Below, in pieces: positions 6,196 to 13,012 of a stretch of DNA of 13,012 nucleotides. A program made the position numbers and the translations under genes. The stretch comes from Acidobacteriota bacterium (GTDB lineage Bacteria; Acidobacteriota; Terriglobia; Terriglobales; Acidobacteriaceae): contig JAJZAL010000151.1 of the NCBI GenBank assembly GCA_021799405.1, positions 1 to 13,012 of the forward strand, given 5' to 3'. The first letter of the stretch is position 1. Each line of letters starts with the position of its first letter. The notes below the pieces were generated by a model. That model did not search any database and was not told the origin of the DNA. It saw only the letters and a program-made list of their open reading frames with translations.

Positions 6196-7446
6196 ATGTG
6201 GAAGCGTTGGCGAATCCGGATACTCTTGTTTTTGGCCGTCCTTGGCCCCGGAATCATCACCGCCAACGTAGATAACGACTCCGGCGGGATTCTGACTTAC
6301 TCCCAGGCAGGAGCGCAGTACGGCTACACGCTTCTGTGGACCATGCTTCCCATCACCATCGCCCTGATCGTGGTGCAGGAAATGTGTGCGCGCATGGGAG
6401 TGGTCACCGGCAAAGGGCTCAGCGACCTCATCCGCGAAGAATTTGGCCTGCGCATTACCTTCGTGCTGATGGTGTTGCTGGTGGTAGTGAATTACACCAA
6501 CGTCGTCACCGAGTTCATCGGCATCGCCGGCTCGCTGCACCTGTTCCACGTCTCCAAATTCATTTCCGTGCCCCTCTGCGCGGTGCTGGTGTGGTTTCTG
6601 GTCTTTCGCGGCGACTACAAGAGCACAGAAAAGATCTTTCTGCTTGCTTCGCTCGTATACATCTCTTACATCTTCGCCGGCGTGCTTTCGCAGCCAAGCT
6701 GGCACGATGCGCTGTGGGCCACGGTGAAACTGCCTTCAGAGAGAGTCTGGCGCGACAAGGCATATATCTACATGGCCATCGGCATCGTGGGCACCACCAT
6801 CGCCCCCTGGATGCAGTTCTACCTGCAGTCCTCGATCGTGGAAAAGGGCATCCGCGTGAAGGATTATTCAGCCTCGCGCCTCGACGTGATCGTTGGCAGC
6901 TTCTTTACCGACCTGGTGGCGTGGTTCATCGTGGTGGCCTGCGCGGCTACGCTTTACGTGCATGGCATGGGCGCCATCCAGGTGGCATCGGACGCAGCCG
7001 AGGCCATGCGTCCACTGGCGGGCGATTACGCCTTCATCCTCTTCGCCTTTGGTCTCTTCAATGCCTCCATCTTCGCGGCCTCCATCCTGCCGCTCTCCAC
7101 GGCCTACACCGTCTGCGAAGGCCTGGGCTTCGAATCCGGCGTGGACAAGAACTTCAAAGAGGCGCCGTTCTTCTACTGGCTGTATACGTTGCTGGTCGCC
7201 GGCGGGGCCATCACCGTTCTGGTTCTGCCCGATTCACAATTGATCAACGTCGCCATCCTCTCGCAGGTGCTCAACGGCATTCTGCTGCCGGTGGTGATCA
7301 TCCTCATGCTGCTGCTGATTAACCGCAGCGACTTGATGGGCGAATACAAGAACTCGCGGCTTTGGAACCTGATCGCCTGGAGCACCAGCCTCATCGTGAT
7401 CGGCATGACGCTGGTGATGCTCTGGGGCATGATGCCGGGACATTGA
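6196..7446 (+). CDS. Nramp-family divalent metal transporter with non-canonical metal site (NRMT-like)
   Basis: The 416-residue product is an integral membrane protein with about 11 hydrophobic helices, the normal Nramp length. The TM1 motif GPGIITANVDNDSGG (17-31) aligns with the canonical segment ending in DPGN: D28 is kept, but Pro becomes S29 and the metal-ligand Asn becomes G31. In TM6, GTTIAPW (199-205) aligns with the canonical GATVMPH, so the thioether ligand Met becomes A203 and the conserved His becomes W205. In characterised Nramps the Met favours transition metals over Ca2+/Mg2+, so this protein may carry Mg2+ or another hard cation, like Nramp-related magnesium transporters (inference). 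The start ATG is supported by AGGAA (6182-6186), 9 bases upstream. It is convergent with the Nudix gene. The MgtE_N/CBS protein at 957 is a possible functional partner. An Mn2+ transporter remains an alternative. Confidence 0.88.
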   Translation: MWKRWRIRILLFLAVLGPGIITANVDNDSGGILTYSQAGAQYGYTLLWTMLPITIALIVVQEMCARMGVVTGKGLSDLIREEFGLRITFVLMVLLVVVNYTNVVTEFIGIAGSLHLFHVSKFISVPLCAVLVWFLVFRGDYKSTEKIFLLASLVYISYIFAGVLSQPSWHDALWATVKLPSERVWRDKAYIYMAIGIVGTTIAPWMQFYLQSSIVEKGIRVKDYSASRLDVIVGSFFTDLVAWFIVVACAATLYVHGMGAIQVASDAAEAMRPLAGDYAFILFAFGLFNASIFAASILPLSTAYTVCEGLGFESGVDKNFKEAPFFYWLYTLLVAGGAITVLVLPDSQLINVAILSQVLNGILLPVVIILMLLLINRSDLMGEYKNSRLWNLIAWSTSLIVIGMTLVMLWGMMPGH

Positions 7447-7447
7447 A

Positions 7448-7464
7448 GCAGCAGAGCGAGCTGC
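7448..7464. terminator. Small inverted repeat between convergent stops
   Basis: GCAGC (7448-7452) and GCTGC (7460-7464) form a 5-base-pair stem with a 7-base loop. It almost fills the 19-base gap between the Nramp stop (7446) and the Nudix stop (7466). It could serve both transcripts, but the stem is short and no T-run is present. Confidence 0.22.
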
Positions 7465-7465
7465 G

Positions 7466-8014
7466 CTACAGTAGCTTGCCGGCCGCCAGATCCCGAATCA
7501 ATCCGCGGTCCGCGGCCAGAAAATCATACTCCGGCAGGTCTTCCAGCCTGACCCATCGCAATTGGTGATAGATGTGATTCTCAATTTCGCCGGTGAACTC
7601 GCGCACCGCAAAGAACTGCAAGTCCACAGCGCCGCCATGACGGTAATTGTGGCGGATGCGGACGACCGAAGCGCCAATTGTGGCCCGGATGCCCAGTTCC
7701 TCGTTTAGCTCGCGGGCCAGTGCCTCCTCTGGGCTCTCGCCCGGCTCGATCTTGCCCCCGGGAAACTCCCACTGCAGCGCCATGGGCTGATCGGGACGGC
7801 GTTGGCCGATCAGCAGTTCATTGCCGCGCACAATGAGCGCCGCCGCCACAAAGCGCAGAGCAGGACCAGCGGAACGCGGTTTGAGATTGGTCTGGGAAGC
7901 TTCCACAGATTTAGTGTAAGGCACAGGCTTACAGACCTGTCGGAGCCAAAGGCCGCTTGTGACGAGAGGTGCTGCGCATGCCCTGAAGCGGCGCAATTTA
8001 CACTTATTCCCCAT
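7466..8014 (-). CDS. Nudix hydrolase (MutT-like)
   Basis: The Nudix box is complete: counting from the ATG at 8014, G87, E93, R101-E102, E105-E106 and G108 fit GX5EX7REUXEEXGU. Before it comes the strand LLIGQRRPDQPMALQWEFPGGK, typical of MutT-type (deoxy)nucleoside triphosphate pyrophosphatases that clean oxidised nucleotides from the pool, so that activity is likely but unproven. The ATG at 8014 overlaps the HAD stop by 11 bases. This would allow translational coupling, but the first 50 residues resemble no Nudix protein, so the true start may be a GTG at 7924 or 7906, giving about 146-152 residues. Neither GTG has a clear ribosome site. It ends convergently 19 bases from the Nramp gene. 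Only the start is in doubt, not the family. Confidence 0.85.
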   Translation of the reverse strand: MGNKCKLRRFRACAAPLVTSGLWLRQVCKPVPYTKSVEASQTNLKPRSAGPALRFVAAALIVRGNELLIGQRRPDQPMALQWEFPGGKIEPGESPEEALARELNEELGIRATIGASVVRIRHNYRHGGAVDLQFFAVREFTGEIENHIYHQLRWVRLEDLPEYDFLAADRGLIRDLAAGKLL

Positions 8015-8750
8015 CCACCTGCGCGGGAACGCCCTCGGCAGCCCGCGGCCGGAAGTATCTCCAACCCCGCTTTGCCGCAGCCTGCAGCAGCGCCGGCGAC
8101 GGATTCACCGGGAAAGGATGCCGCGCAATCTCCAGCATCGCAAGGTCGTGAATCGAGTTGCCAAAGACCGCGTCGGGATTCGGAAGCCCTGCCCGCCTGA
8201 GCGCTACGGCCTTGCCTTCGCCCGTGGGAACCGCGACCAGTTCGCTGGTGATGATCTGATCCGTCACGCGCACTTCGGCCGCCAGCACCCGCTCCTCGGG
8301 AATGCCGAAGCCGCGCACTCCCTCGGCGACCACCCAGCGGTTGGTGGAGCTTAAGGCCCAGAGCTCAACGCCGGCTTTGCGCAAAGCCTCAACCACCGCC
8401 GCCACATCCTCAAAGATGTGACCGCGGACAAACTCCTCCACATAACGCGCGGCGGCGGCGCGTAGCTCCTGATCGCGAAGGCCCGCATACATCTGCACCA
8501 TCTCGCCGCAAATGACTTCTTCGCTGACCTGTCCAGCCCGGTAGGCGCGATGGCGGTTGTCGATCCAATCGCTCGTGGAGCGGGACACCAGTCCCTCTTC
8601 GAGCGACCAGGCCATAAATCCATAACCCGAGTCGCCACCCCACAACGTTCCGTCGCAATCAAAAACCGCAACTCCGGGTTTGCTGTCGAAAACCGCCCGC
8701 TCAAACTCCTCGGCGGTCCACTTGGAAAATTCAATCTGCGTTGGCGTCAA
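8004..8750 (-). CDS. HAD-superfamily phosphatase (SerB-like, HAD-IB)
   Basis: The 248-residue product shows the four HAD motifs: motif I DCDGTLW with nucleophile D31 and acid/base D33, motif II LSSTN around S134-T136, motif III K180 in GEGKA, and motif IV GNSIHD (197-202). In motif IV the usual first Asp is Asn (N198) while D202 remains. A helical cap lies between motifs I and II, and the end HPFPVNPSPALLQAAAKRGWR is typical of HAD-IB enzymes such as phosphoserine phosphatase, which is the nearest guess; the substrate is not proven. The start is TTG at 8750, supported by AGAGGA (8755-8760) four bases upstream. It overlaps the start region of the Nudix gene, so the two probably share an mRNA. 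The 288-base gap upstream separates it from the divergent MFS gene. Confidence 0.85.
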   Translation of the reverse strand: MTPTQIEFSKWTAEEFERAVFDSKPGVAVFDCDGTLWGGDSGYGFMAWSLEEGLVSRSTSDWIDNRHRAYRAGQVSEEVICGEMVQMYAGLRDQELRAAAARYVEEFVRGHIFEDVAAVVEALRKAGVELWALSSTNRWVVAEGVRGFGIPEERVLAAEVRVTDQIITSELVAVPTGEGKAVALRRAGLPNPDAVFGNSIHDLAMLEIARHPFPVNPSPALLQAAAKRGWRYFRPRAAEGVPAQVDGE

Positions 8751-8884
8751 ACGTTCCTCTATTCTGCTCGAAACTTCTCTCTATTCTATTTTCGTCTAAA
8801 CCGGCCCATCTTTGCACGTGAAGGTTTGGAGAAGATTCGGGCGGAAACAATTGGGAATGGCTCCTTACCGCTCTTCCGGGGCAA

Positions 8885-8897
8885 ATGGACAGTCCAT
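8885..8897. promoter_or_regulatory. 13-bp palindrome between divergent HAD and MFS genes
   Basis: ATGGAC-A-GTCCAT is a perfect odd palindrome roughly in the middle of the 288-base divergent gap. It is flanked by an imperfectly nested CAAAT/ATTTG pair. The size and position suit a binding site for a dimeric regulator, possibly GntR-like, controlling the transporter. No regulator gene is nearby and no family box matches fully. Confidence 0.3.
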
Positions 8898-8956
8898 GTC
8901 GTCATTTGGTAGCGTTGCCTGAAGACATGACTTGGAGGCGGTACGCGAAGAAAGCG

Positions 8957-8990
8957 CTGAGAGGGCATTCCTTGCTCCACCTGCTCTCAG
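8957..8990 (+). other. Inverted repeat in the MFS leader
   Basis: CTGAGAG (8957-8963) and CTCTCAG (8984-8990) could pair as a 7-base stem around a 20-base loop, about 50 bases upstream of the MFS start. It may be a leader stem or chance. The resemblance of CTGAGA to a thiamine riboswitch element was examined and not accepted. Confidence 0.22.
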
Positions 8991-9038
8991 GCTCCCTCCA
9001 CGAATCGTCCGCCCGCTGAATCCAGGGGACGCGCTGAA

Positions 9039-10403
9039 ATGACCGGATCCGTGAATCTGCGCTATGTCACCTTCCTGGGCTGCACTGCGGCGCTGGGCGG
9101 ACTGCTCTTCGGCTTTGACGTGGCCATCATTACCGGCGCGGGCCCGTTTCTGATCCGGCACTTCGCGCTTGGCGACATCAGCCTGGGATGGGCCTTCAGC
9201 TCGCTGCTGTTTGGTTGCGTGCTGGGTTCCTTCCTGGCCGGCAGAACCACGGACCGCCTCGGCCGCAAACGCATGCTGGCCTGGGTGGCGCTGCTCTTTG
9301 TGGCAACCTCGATCGCCACTGCCCTGGCTCCGAGCTTCCAGTTTTTTATCATCGCCCGCTTTGTTGGTGGTCTGGCCGTGGGCGGCGCTTCCCTGCTCTC
9401 GCCCATGTACGTCTCTGAGGTTTCTCCTCCCAGCATCCGCGGTCGCATGGGAACCCTCTACCAGTTGTCCATCACCATGGGCATTTTGATCTCCTACTGC
9501 ATCAATTACCTGCTCCGCAACACCGGCTCGAATAACTGGCGTTGGATGTTTTTGACCGGCGTGATCCCTTCGGCATTATTCTTCATCCTGATTGCGCTTG
9601 CGCCGGAGACGCCGCGCTTTCTGGTCCGCGTGGGCAGGATGCGGGAGGCCTTGCTGCTGCTGGAGCGGATTGCCGGCGCCGAGGAGGCTCACGGCGAAGT
9701 CGCCGCGATTGCCGAAACCCTGCACGGCGAGCACGAGAGCTGGCAGGATCTGATGCGGCCGGGCGTACGGCGCGCGCTCGTCGTCAGCGCATGCCTGGCC
9801 ATCCTTATTCACGTTTCGGGCGTGAATACCATCATCGATTACGCCCCGTCGATCTTTCAGTCCGCCGGCTGGAAGGTGGACGGAGCCCTGCTTTCCACGT
9901 TTCTGGTCGGCGTGGTCAATGTTGTCTTTACGCTCGTGGCCTTCTGGGTGATCGACAGATATGGGCGCAAGCCGCTCTACATTGTTGGCTCGACCGGAAT
10001 GGCGCTTACCCTCGCCGGGCTGCTCATCACCGTCTTGGCCGGGCGCTTTCATGGCCCTCTCGTCCTCGTGCTCATCCTGACCTATCTGGCCTTCTTTTCC
10101 GCCTGTGTCGGCCCGGTCTTCTGGACCCTGGTGCCGGAGATCTTCCCCAACGACGTGCGCGGCCTTGCCATGACCGTCCCCGTGCTTACGCAGTGGATCG
10201 CCAACGCAATGGTCGTGTTGCTCTTCCCGTTTGCGTTTCACCAGATCGGCAAGGAGGCCACCTTCGCATTCCTTGGGCTGATGTCGCTCACGCAGGCGAT
10301 CTTCACCTGGCGGATGGTGCCGGAAACCAAAAACAAGCCGCTCGAAGAGATCGAACAGTACTGGCTCGATGCCGTACGCGCCCGCTCTACTCAACCGGTC
10401 TGA
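9039..10403 (+). CDS. MFS transporter, sugar porter family
   Basis: The 454-residue, 12-helix protein has the family signatures: GGLLFGFDVAIITGA in TM1 (20-34), DRLGRKR (72-78), the RFVGGLAVGG...SEVSPPSIRGR stretch (107-136), APETPRFLV (188-196), DRYGRK (306-311), PVFWTLVPEIFP (359-370) and PETKNKPLEEI (428-438). It should import a sugar or polyol with protons or by facilitation. In TM7 the sugar-binding Gln-Gln of XylE/GLUT (QQxxGxN) is replaced by I257-H258, while N263 is kept and the first Tyr of YYAP becomes D267; W362 and Q142 are kept. This points to an unusual substrate. The ATG at 9039 has AGGGGA (9024-9029) 9 bases upstream. No catabolic genes adjoin it, so the substrate cannot be named. 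Confidence 0.9.
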   Translation: MTGSVNLRYVTFLGCTAALGGLLFGFDVAIITGAGPFLIRHFALGDISLGWAFSSLLFGCVLGSFLAGRTTDRLGRKRMLAWVALLFVATSIATALAPSFQFFIIARFVGGLAVGGASLLSPMYVSEVSPPSIRGRMGTLYQLSITMGILISYCINYLLRNTGSNNWRWMFLTGVIPSALFFILIALAPETPRFLVRVGRMREALLLLERIAGAEEAHGEVAAIAETLHGEHESWQDLMRPGVRRALVVSACLAILIHVSGVNTIIDYAPSIFQSAGWKVDGALLSTFLVGVVNVVFTLVAFWVIDRYGRKPLYIVGSTGMALTLAGLLITVLAGRFHGPLVLVLILTYLAFFSACVGPVFWTLVPEIFPNDVRGLAMTVPVLTQWIANAMVVLLFPFAFHQIGKEATFAFLGLMSLTQAIFTWRMVPETKNKPLEEIEQYWLDAVRARSTQPV

Positions 10404-10465
10404 AGCGCTTGATGCGCATTCCGACTTGCCCAAGCCTGCGGCTAACACAGAACCTGCTGTAGTTG

Positions 10466-10482
10466 AGCAATCGAGTATTGCT
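10466..10482 (+). terminator. Weak hairpin downstream of the MFS gene
   Basis: AGCAAT (10466-10471) and ATTGCT (10477-10482) form a perfect 6-base stem with a 5-base loop, 63 bases past the MFS stop. No T-run follows. It may help end MFS transcription or may be part of the xerDC control region. Confidence 0.22.
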
Positions 10483-10501
10483 GATGTTGATTCCTTGATG
10501 A

Positions 10502-10521
10502 AACAGGTACGGTAACCTGTT
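10502..10521. promoter_or_regulatory. Perfect 7-6-7 inverted repeat upstream of xerD
   Basis: AACAGGT (10502-10508) and ACCTGTT (10515-10521) are perfect inverted arms around the 6-base centre ACGGTA. It sits 44 bases upstream of the xerD GTG. Two functions are plausible: an operator, since -10-like TATAAG (10541-10546) and GATAAT (10552-10557) lie just downstream, or a tyrosine-recombinase core site, because Xer sites have arms around a 6-base crossover region. The arms do not resemble the proteobacterial dif consensus. Confidence 0.35.
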
Positions 10522-10564
10522 CGGCGGACGCGAGAACGGTTATAAGACGCGGATAATCAACTGT

Positions 10565-11647
10565 GTGAACGATACGCGCAATCTTTCGCTCTTAAAGGAT
10601 TACCAGACGTATCTCCAGGTCGAAAAAGGGCTGCGGCCTCTTACCTGCGAAGCCTATGACAGCGACCTTAAGACATTTGCCGAGTTTCTGGAGGAGCGCA
10701 ATACCGTCCTGTTGAAGGCCGGGCACGACGATGTGGTCGCATTTCTGGAGCATCTGCGCGCCCACGGCGTCGACTCGCGCTCGTCCGCGCGCAAGCTGAG
10801 CTGTCTGCGCGGATTCTACAAGTGGCTGCTGCTGGACCGCCGCATTCACCACGATCCCACTGTCAATATCGATTCTCCCAAGGCATGGAAGGTGCTACCC
10901 AAGTCACTGGCTGAGCCGGAAGTAACCGAGATGCTGGAACGGGCCGCAATGGCCGCTTCGCATCCGTTGGCGCAGGCGACGGCGCTCCGCGATCGGGCCA
11001 TCCTCGAACTGCTTTACGCGGGCGGACTGCGCGTCTCCGAGGTTACGGCTCTCTCGGTTGGCGACCTGGCAATGGATGCGGGCCGCGTGCACGTGCGCGG
11101 CAAGGGCGACAAGGAGCGAATTGTGCCGCTGGGGCGCTCGGCGCTGGAGGCGATTGAAGGCTACCTGCGCGAGGGCCGTCCGCACCTGGCGCGCATCAGT
11201 TCCAGGAAAAAAGGCAACACTGCACACCCGAACGCAGCAAGACACGACCAGGCCCGGCTCTTTCTCTCGATGCGCGGCATGCCGCTCACGCGCCAATGGG
11301 TGTGGCATCTGGTGAAGACGGCCGACAACGCCGCCAGCCCGCACAAGCTGCGCCACAGTTGCGCCACGCACATGGTGGAGCATGGGGCCGATCTGCGCAG
11401 CGTGCAACTGATTCTGGGCCACGCCGACATCTCCACCACGCAGGTCTATACGCACTTGGCGCTGGGCCGCCTGAAGGCCGTGCATCGCGAACATCACCCG
11501 CGCGCCAGGCGCCGTATTGACGCGGCGGCAGACTCCTCATCCGATGCGCCGCAGATCGCTCGTGCGCCTTCCTTGCGCATCGTCTCGCGCCGCGGTGAAC
11601 CCGTCGCAGAAGACCGGAAGCTTCAACCCGGCAAGGAGACGACATGA
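10565..11647 (+). CDS. xerD: Tyrosine recombinase XerD
   Basis: The 360-residue product has the Xer layout: an N-terminal SAM-like core-binding domain (about 7-95) and a catalytic domain (about 115-315). All six catalytic residues are visible: R156 in GGLRVSE, K180 in RGKGDKER, H260 and R263 in PHKLRHS, H286 in LGHADIS, and nucleophile Y295 in TQVYTHL. The SPHKLRHS and HADISTTQ wording fits XerD better than XerC. Paired with XerC it should resolve chromosome dimers at dif. It is longer than the usual ~300 residues because of a basic insert near 211-228 and an extra C-terminal tail of about 45 residues after HHPRARR. The start is GTG at 10565 with only a weak ribosome site (GCGGAT, 10549-10554). 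Its last four bases overlap the start of xerC (ATGA), indicating coupled translation. Confidence 0.87.
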   Translation: MNDTRNLSLLKDYQTYLQVEKGLRPLTCEAYDSDLKTFAEFLEERNTVLLKAGHDDVVAFLEHLRAHGVDSRSSARKLSCLRGFYKWLLLDRRIHHDPTVNIDSPKAWKVLPKSLAEPEVTEMLERAAMAASHPLAQATALRDRAILELLYAGGLRVSEVTALSVGDLAMDAGRVHVRGKGDKERIVPLGRSALEAIEGYLREGRPHLARISSRKKGNTAHPNAARHDQARLFLSMRGMPLTRQWVWHLVKTADNAASPHKLRHSCATHMVEHGADLRSVQLILGHADISTTQVYTHLALGRLKAVHREHHPRARRRIDAAADSSSDAPQIARAPSLRIVSRRGEPVAEDRKLQPGKETT

Positions 11648-12600
11648 GCACCACAGCAGTGTCCAGCGGCCCGCTTGATGCGCTGGTGACCGGCTATCTG
11701 CAGATGCTCACCGGCGAGCGCGGCGCCTCCGCTCACACGTTGCGCGCCTACGAGCGCGAGCTGCGCAACTTTGCCGCATGGGCTGCCGAACGCGACATCT
11801 CTATGAGCGTTGACCGCATCGAGCATACGCACATTCGTGCTTACCTCGGCGCTCTTTATGAGCGCGGACTCTCCAGGGCCTCCGCGGCGCGGGCGCTGGC
11901 CGCCATCCGAAGCTGGTTCAAGTGGCTGGCGCGCACCGGCTATATCGAACAGAACGCCGCCGCGCTGGTTTCCACGCCGCGCCTGCCCAAGCATCTGCCG
12001 CGCGTGCCTTCCATCGAGCAGATGAATCGCGTGGTGGATTCAGTGGATGAAGACGCCGCAAGCTGGCCCGCGCGCGATCGCGCCATCCTGGAAATGCTTT
12101 ACGGCTGCGGCATCCGCAACGCCGAGCTGACCGGCCTGAACCTCGATGACATTCACTGGGCCAACGAAGCCGTGCTGGTGCGAGGCAAGGGCCAGAAGCA
12201 GCGTTACGTTCCGCTGGGCGACGCTGCCGCCGAGGCGCTGCGGGCGTATATGGCCGAGCGCACGGCCCGGCTGGCCGCGGCCAATGGGGCGACGCCGGCA
12301 CTATTCCTGAATCTGCAACTGCGCGGTCTGAACAAGGCCAGCAGCCGCGCGCGGCTCACCACGCGCAGCGTGGGCCGCATTGTCAAGCGCATCGCCATCC
12401 TGCGCGGCCTCTCCGCCGACGTGCACCCGCACACGCTGCGCCACGCCTTCGGCACGCACCTGCTGGAAGAAGGCGCCGACCTGCGCGCCATTCAGGAACT
12501 GCTCGGCCACGAACGGCTCTCCACCACGCAGCGCTACACGCAGCTCACCACCGCGCAGTTAACCGCCGTCTACGACAAGACGCATCCGCGGGCGAGGTAG
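11644..12600 (+). CDS. xerC: Tyrosine recombinase XerC
   Basis: The 318-residue protein has the normal Xer length: a core-binding domain (about 10-105) and a catalytic domain (about 125-318). All six catalytic residues are present: R158 in CGIRNAE, K182 in RGKGQKQR, H263 and R266 in PHTLRHA, H289 in LGHERLS, and Y298 in TQRYTQL. The KQRYVPLG and ERLSTTQ wording is XerC-like. The ATG at 11644 overlaps the xerD stop as ATGA, and AAGGAG (11633-11638) inside the xerD end provides a good ribosome site 5 bases away. It should act with XerD in chromosome-dimer resolution during division. The 99-base gap downstream to the convergent OPT gene shows only a weak CCTGC/GCAGG stem (12601-12616). The pair may be housekeeping or, less likely, belong to an old integrated element. 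Confidence 0.9.
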   Translation: MSTTAVSSGPLDALVTGYLQMLTGERGASAHTLRAYERELRNFAAWAAERDISMSVDRIEHTHIRAYLGALYERGLSRASAARALAAIRSWFKWLARTGYIEQNAAALVSTPRLPKHLPRVPSIEQMNRVVDSVDEDAASWPARDRAILEMLYGCGIRNAELTGLNLDDIHWANEAVLVRGKGQKQRYVPLGDAAAEALRAYMAERTARLAAANGATPALFLNLQLRGLNKASSRARLTTRSVGRIVKRIAILRGLSADVHPHTLRHAFGTHLLEEGADLRAIQELLGHERLSTTQRYTQLTTAQLTAVYDKTHPRAR

Positions 12601-12699
12601 CCTGCAACTGGGCAGGTGGCCCGCTCATGGATTCCAGTATATGAAGCGTGTACAGCAGAGTGAATGAGTTGGCCGCCAGCCATCGGGCAAAAAGTGCTG

Positions 12700-13012
12700 T
12701 TATTTCTTTAGCGGTTTCCTCGCGAAGTAATACAGCGAAAACGCCAGCATGGCGAAGGCCACGACCGACACCCATGAGTGATCCAAAAACGTGTGCGGGA
12801 AGTTGAGGATGTCGCCTTTGTCGGTGGCGGATTCGTAGCCTTTCAATGCCACGCCCATCAGGCCCACGACACCACCCGCGGCAATCAGGCCGGAGGCATA
12901 GAGCGAGCCGGGCGAGATTTCGCTCTCCGCCTCGGCGGCTTCGCCGGCGCGGCGCGCGGCCTGGTCGGCGAACCAGCGCACCATGCCGCCGACAAAGATG
13001 GCCAGCGTCGTC
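12700..13012 (-). CDS. OPT-family oligopeptide transporter (partial, C-terminal end only)
   Basis: About 103 C-terminal residues are visible; the gene continues beyond the right edge, and the family is around 600-700 residues. The frame stays open to the window end, running through TTLAIFVGGMVRWFAD. Landmarks are the segment ISPGSLYASGLIAAGGVVGLMGV, characteristic of the end of bacterial OPT transporters, and a last hydrophobic helix SVVAFAMLAFSLYYF before a basic PLKK tail. OPT proteins import oligopeptides or metal-chelate complexes by proton coupling; the substrate is unknown here. It converges on xerC. The ATG at 12984 is internal, not the start. Confidence 0.82.
   Translation of the reverse strand, partial: TTLAIFVGGMVRWFADQAARRAGEAAEAESEISPGSLYASGLIAAGGVVGLMGVALKGYESATDKGDILNFPHTFLDHSWVSVVAFAMLAFSLYYFARKPLKK

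Noticed and set aside
8957..9000. Thiamine (TPP) riboswitch before the MFS gene
   Set aside because: CTGAGA and ACCTGCTC recall the TPP element, but the conserved GGATAATGCCAGCGTAGGGA-like half is absent and the order of helices cannot be formed.
8550..9161. Small open frames in the HAD-MFS divergent gap
   Set aside because: They overlap the HAD or MFS coding regions, have no ribosome site and no protein-like composition.
9576..10448. Long open frame on the minus strand opposite the MFS gene
   Set aside because: No hydrophobic core, domain or ribosome site; it mirrors a strongly supported transporter gene.
10502..10521. A canonical dif site
   Set aside because: The 6-base spacing fits but the arms do not match the known proteobacterial dif arms, so only a candidate site is claimed.
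10404..12600. Integrated phage, transposon or integron around the recombinases
   Set aside because: No phage or transposition genes, cargo genes, tRNA target or flanking direct repeats are visible, and both proteins look like housekeeping XerD and XerC.

Overview
The window is GC-rich, densely coded chromosomal DNA from a bacterium. The gene set points to Acidobacteriota (class Terriglobia). It includes a soluble PRC-barrel/MgtE_N/CBS protein, a non-canonical Nramp transporter, a DUF2961 (GH172) protein with a twin-arginine-like leader, a long nitronate monooxygenase-family protein and adjacent xerD-xerC genes. This assignment is inferred from gene content and style; no marker gene proves it. 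I see no transposase, phage gene, CRISPR array, tRNA or rRNA.

Left part (1-2213): two minus-strand genes form a partner-switching regulatory pair, an anti-sigma-type HATPase followed by a STAS antagonist that runs off the left edge. Facing away from them is a plus-strand soluble protein with a PRC barrel, the MgtE N-terminal domain and two CBS repeats. It looks like the Mg2+/nucleotide-sensing part of an MgtE channel without the channel.

Middle (2340-6014): a nitronate monooxygenase-family flavoprotein and a small secreted glutamine-rich coiled-coil protein lie on the plus strand. They meet tail-to-tail, across a hairpin-rich 200-base gap, a minus-strand exported GH172-family protein.

Transport and housekeeping (6196-10403): an Nramp-family transporter whose metal-binding motifs depart from the transition-metal consensus; a minus-strand overlapping pair of a HAD phosphatase and a Nudix hydrolase; and a sugar-porter-family MFS transporter. 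The Nramp and the MgtE_N/CBS protein together suggest Mg2+ (or another hard divalent cation) handling, although they are about 4 kb apart here.

Right part (10565-13012): xerD and xerC overlap by 4 bases in one operon. Each has all six tyrosine-recombinase catalytic residues. A perfect 7-6-7 inverted repeat lies just upstream. The end of an OPT-family oligopeptide transporter enters from the right edge on the minus strand.

Most genes are ordinary families. The items most worth a second look are the altered Nramp site with its possible MgtE_N/CBS partner, the coupled xerDC operon with the 6-base-spaced palindrome, and the structured tail-to-tail gap at 4629-4801. I found no clear evidence of a wholly new defence or mobile system.
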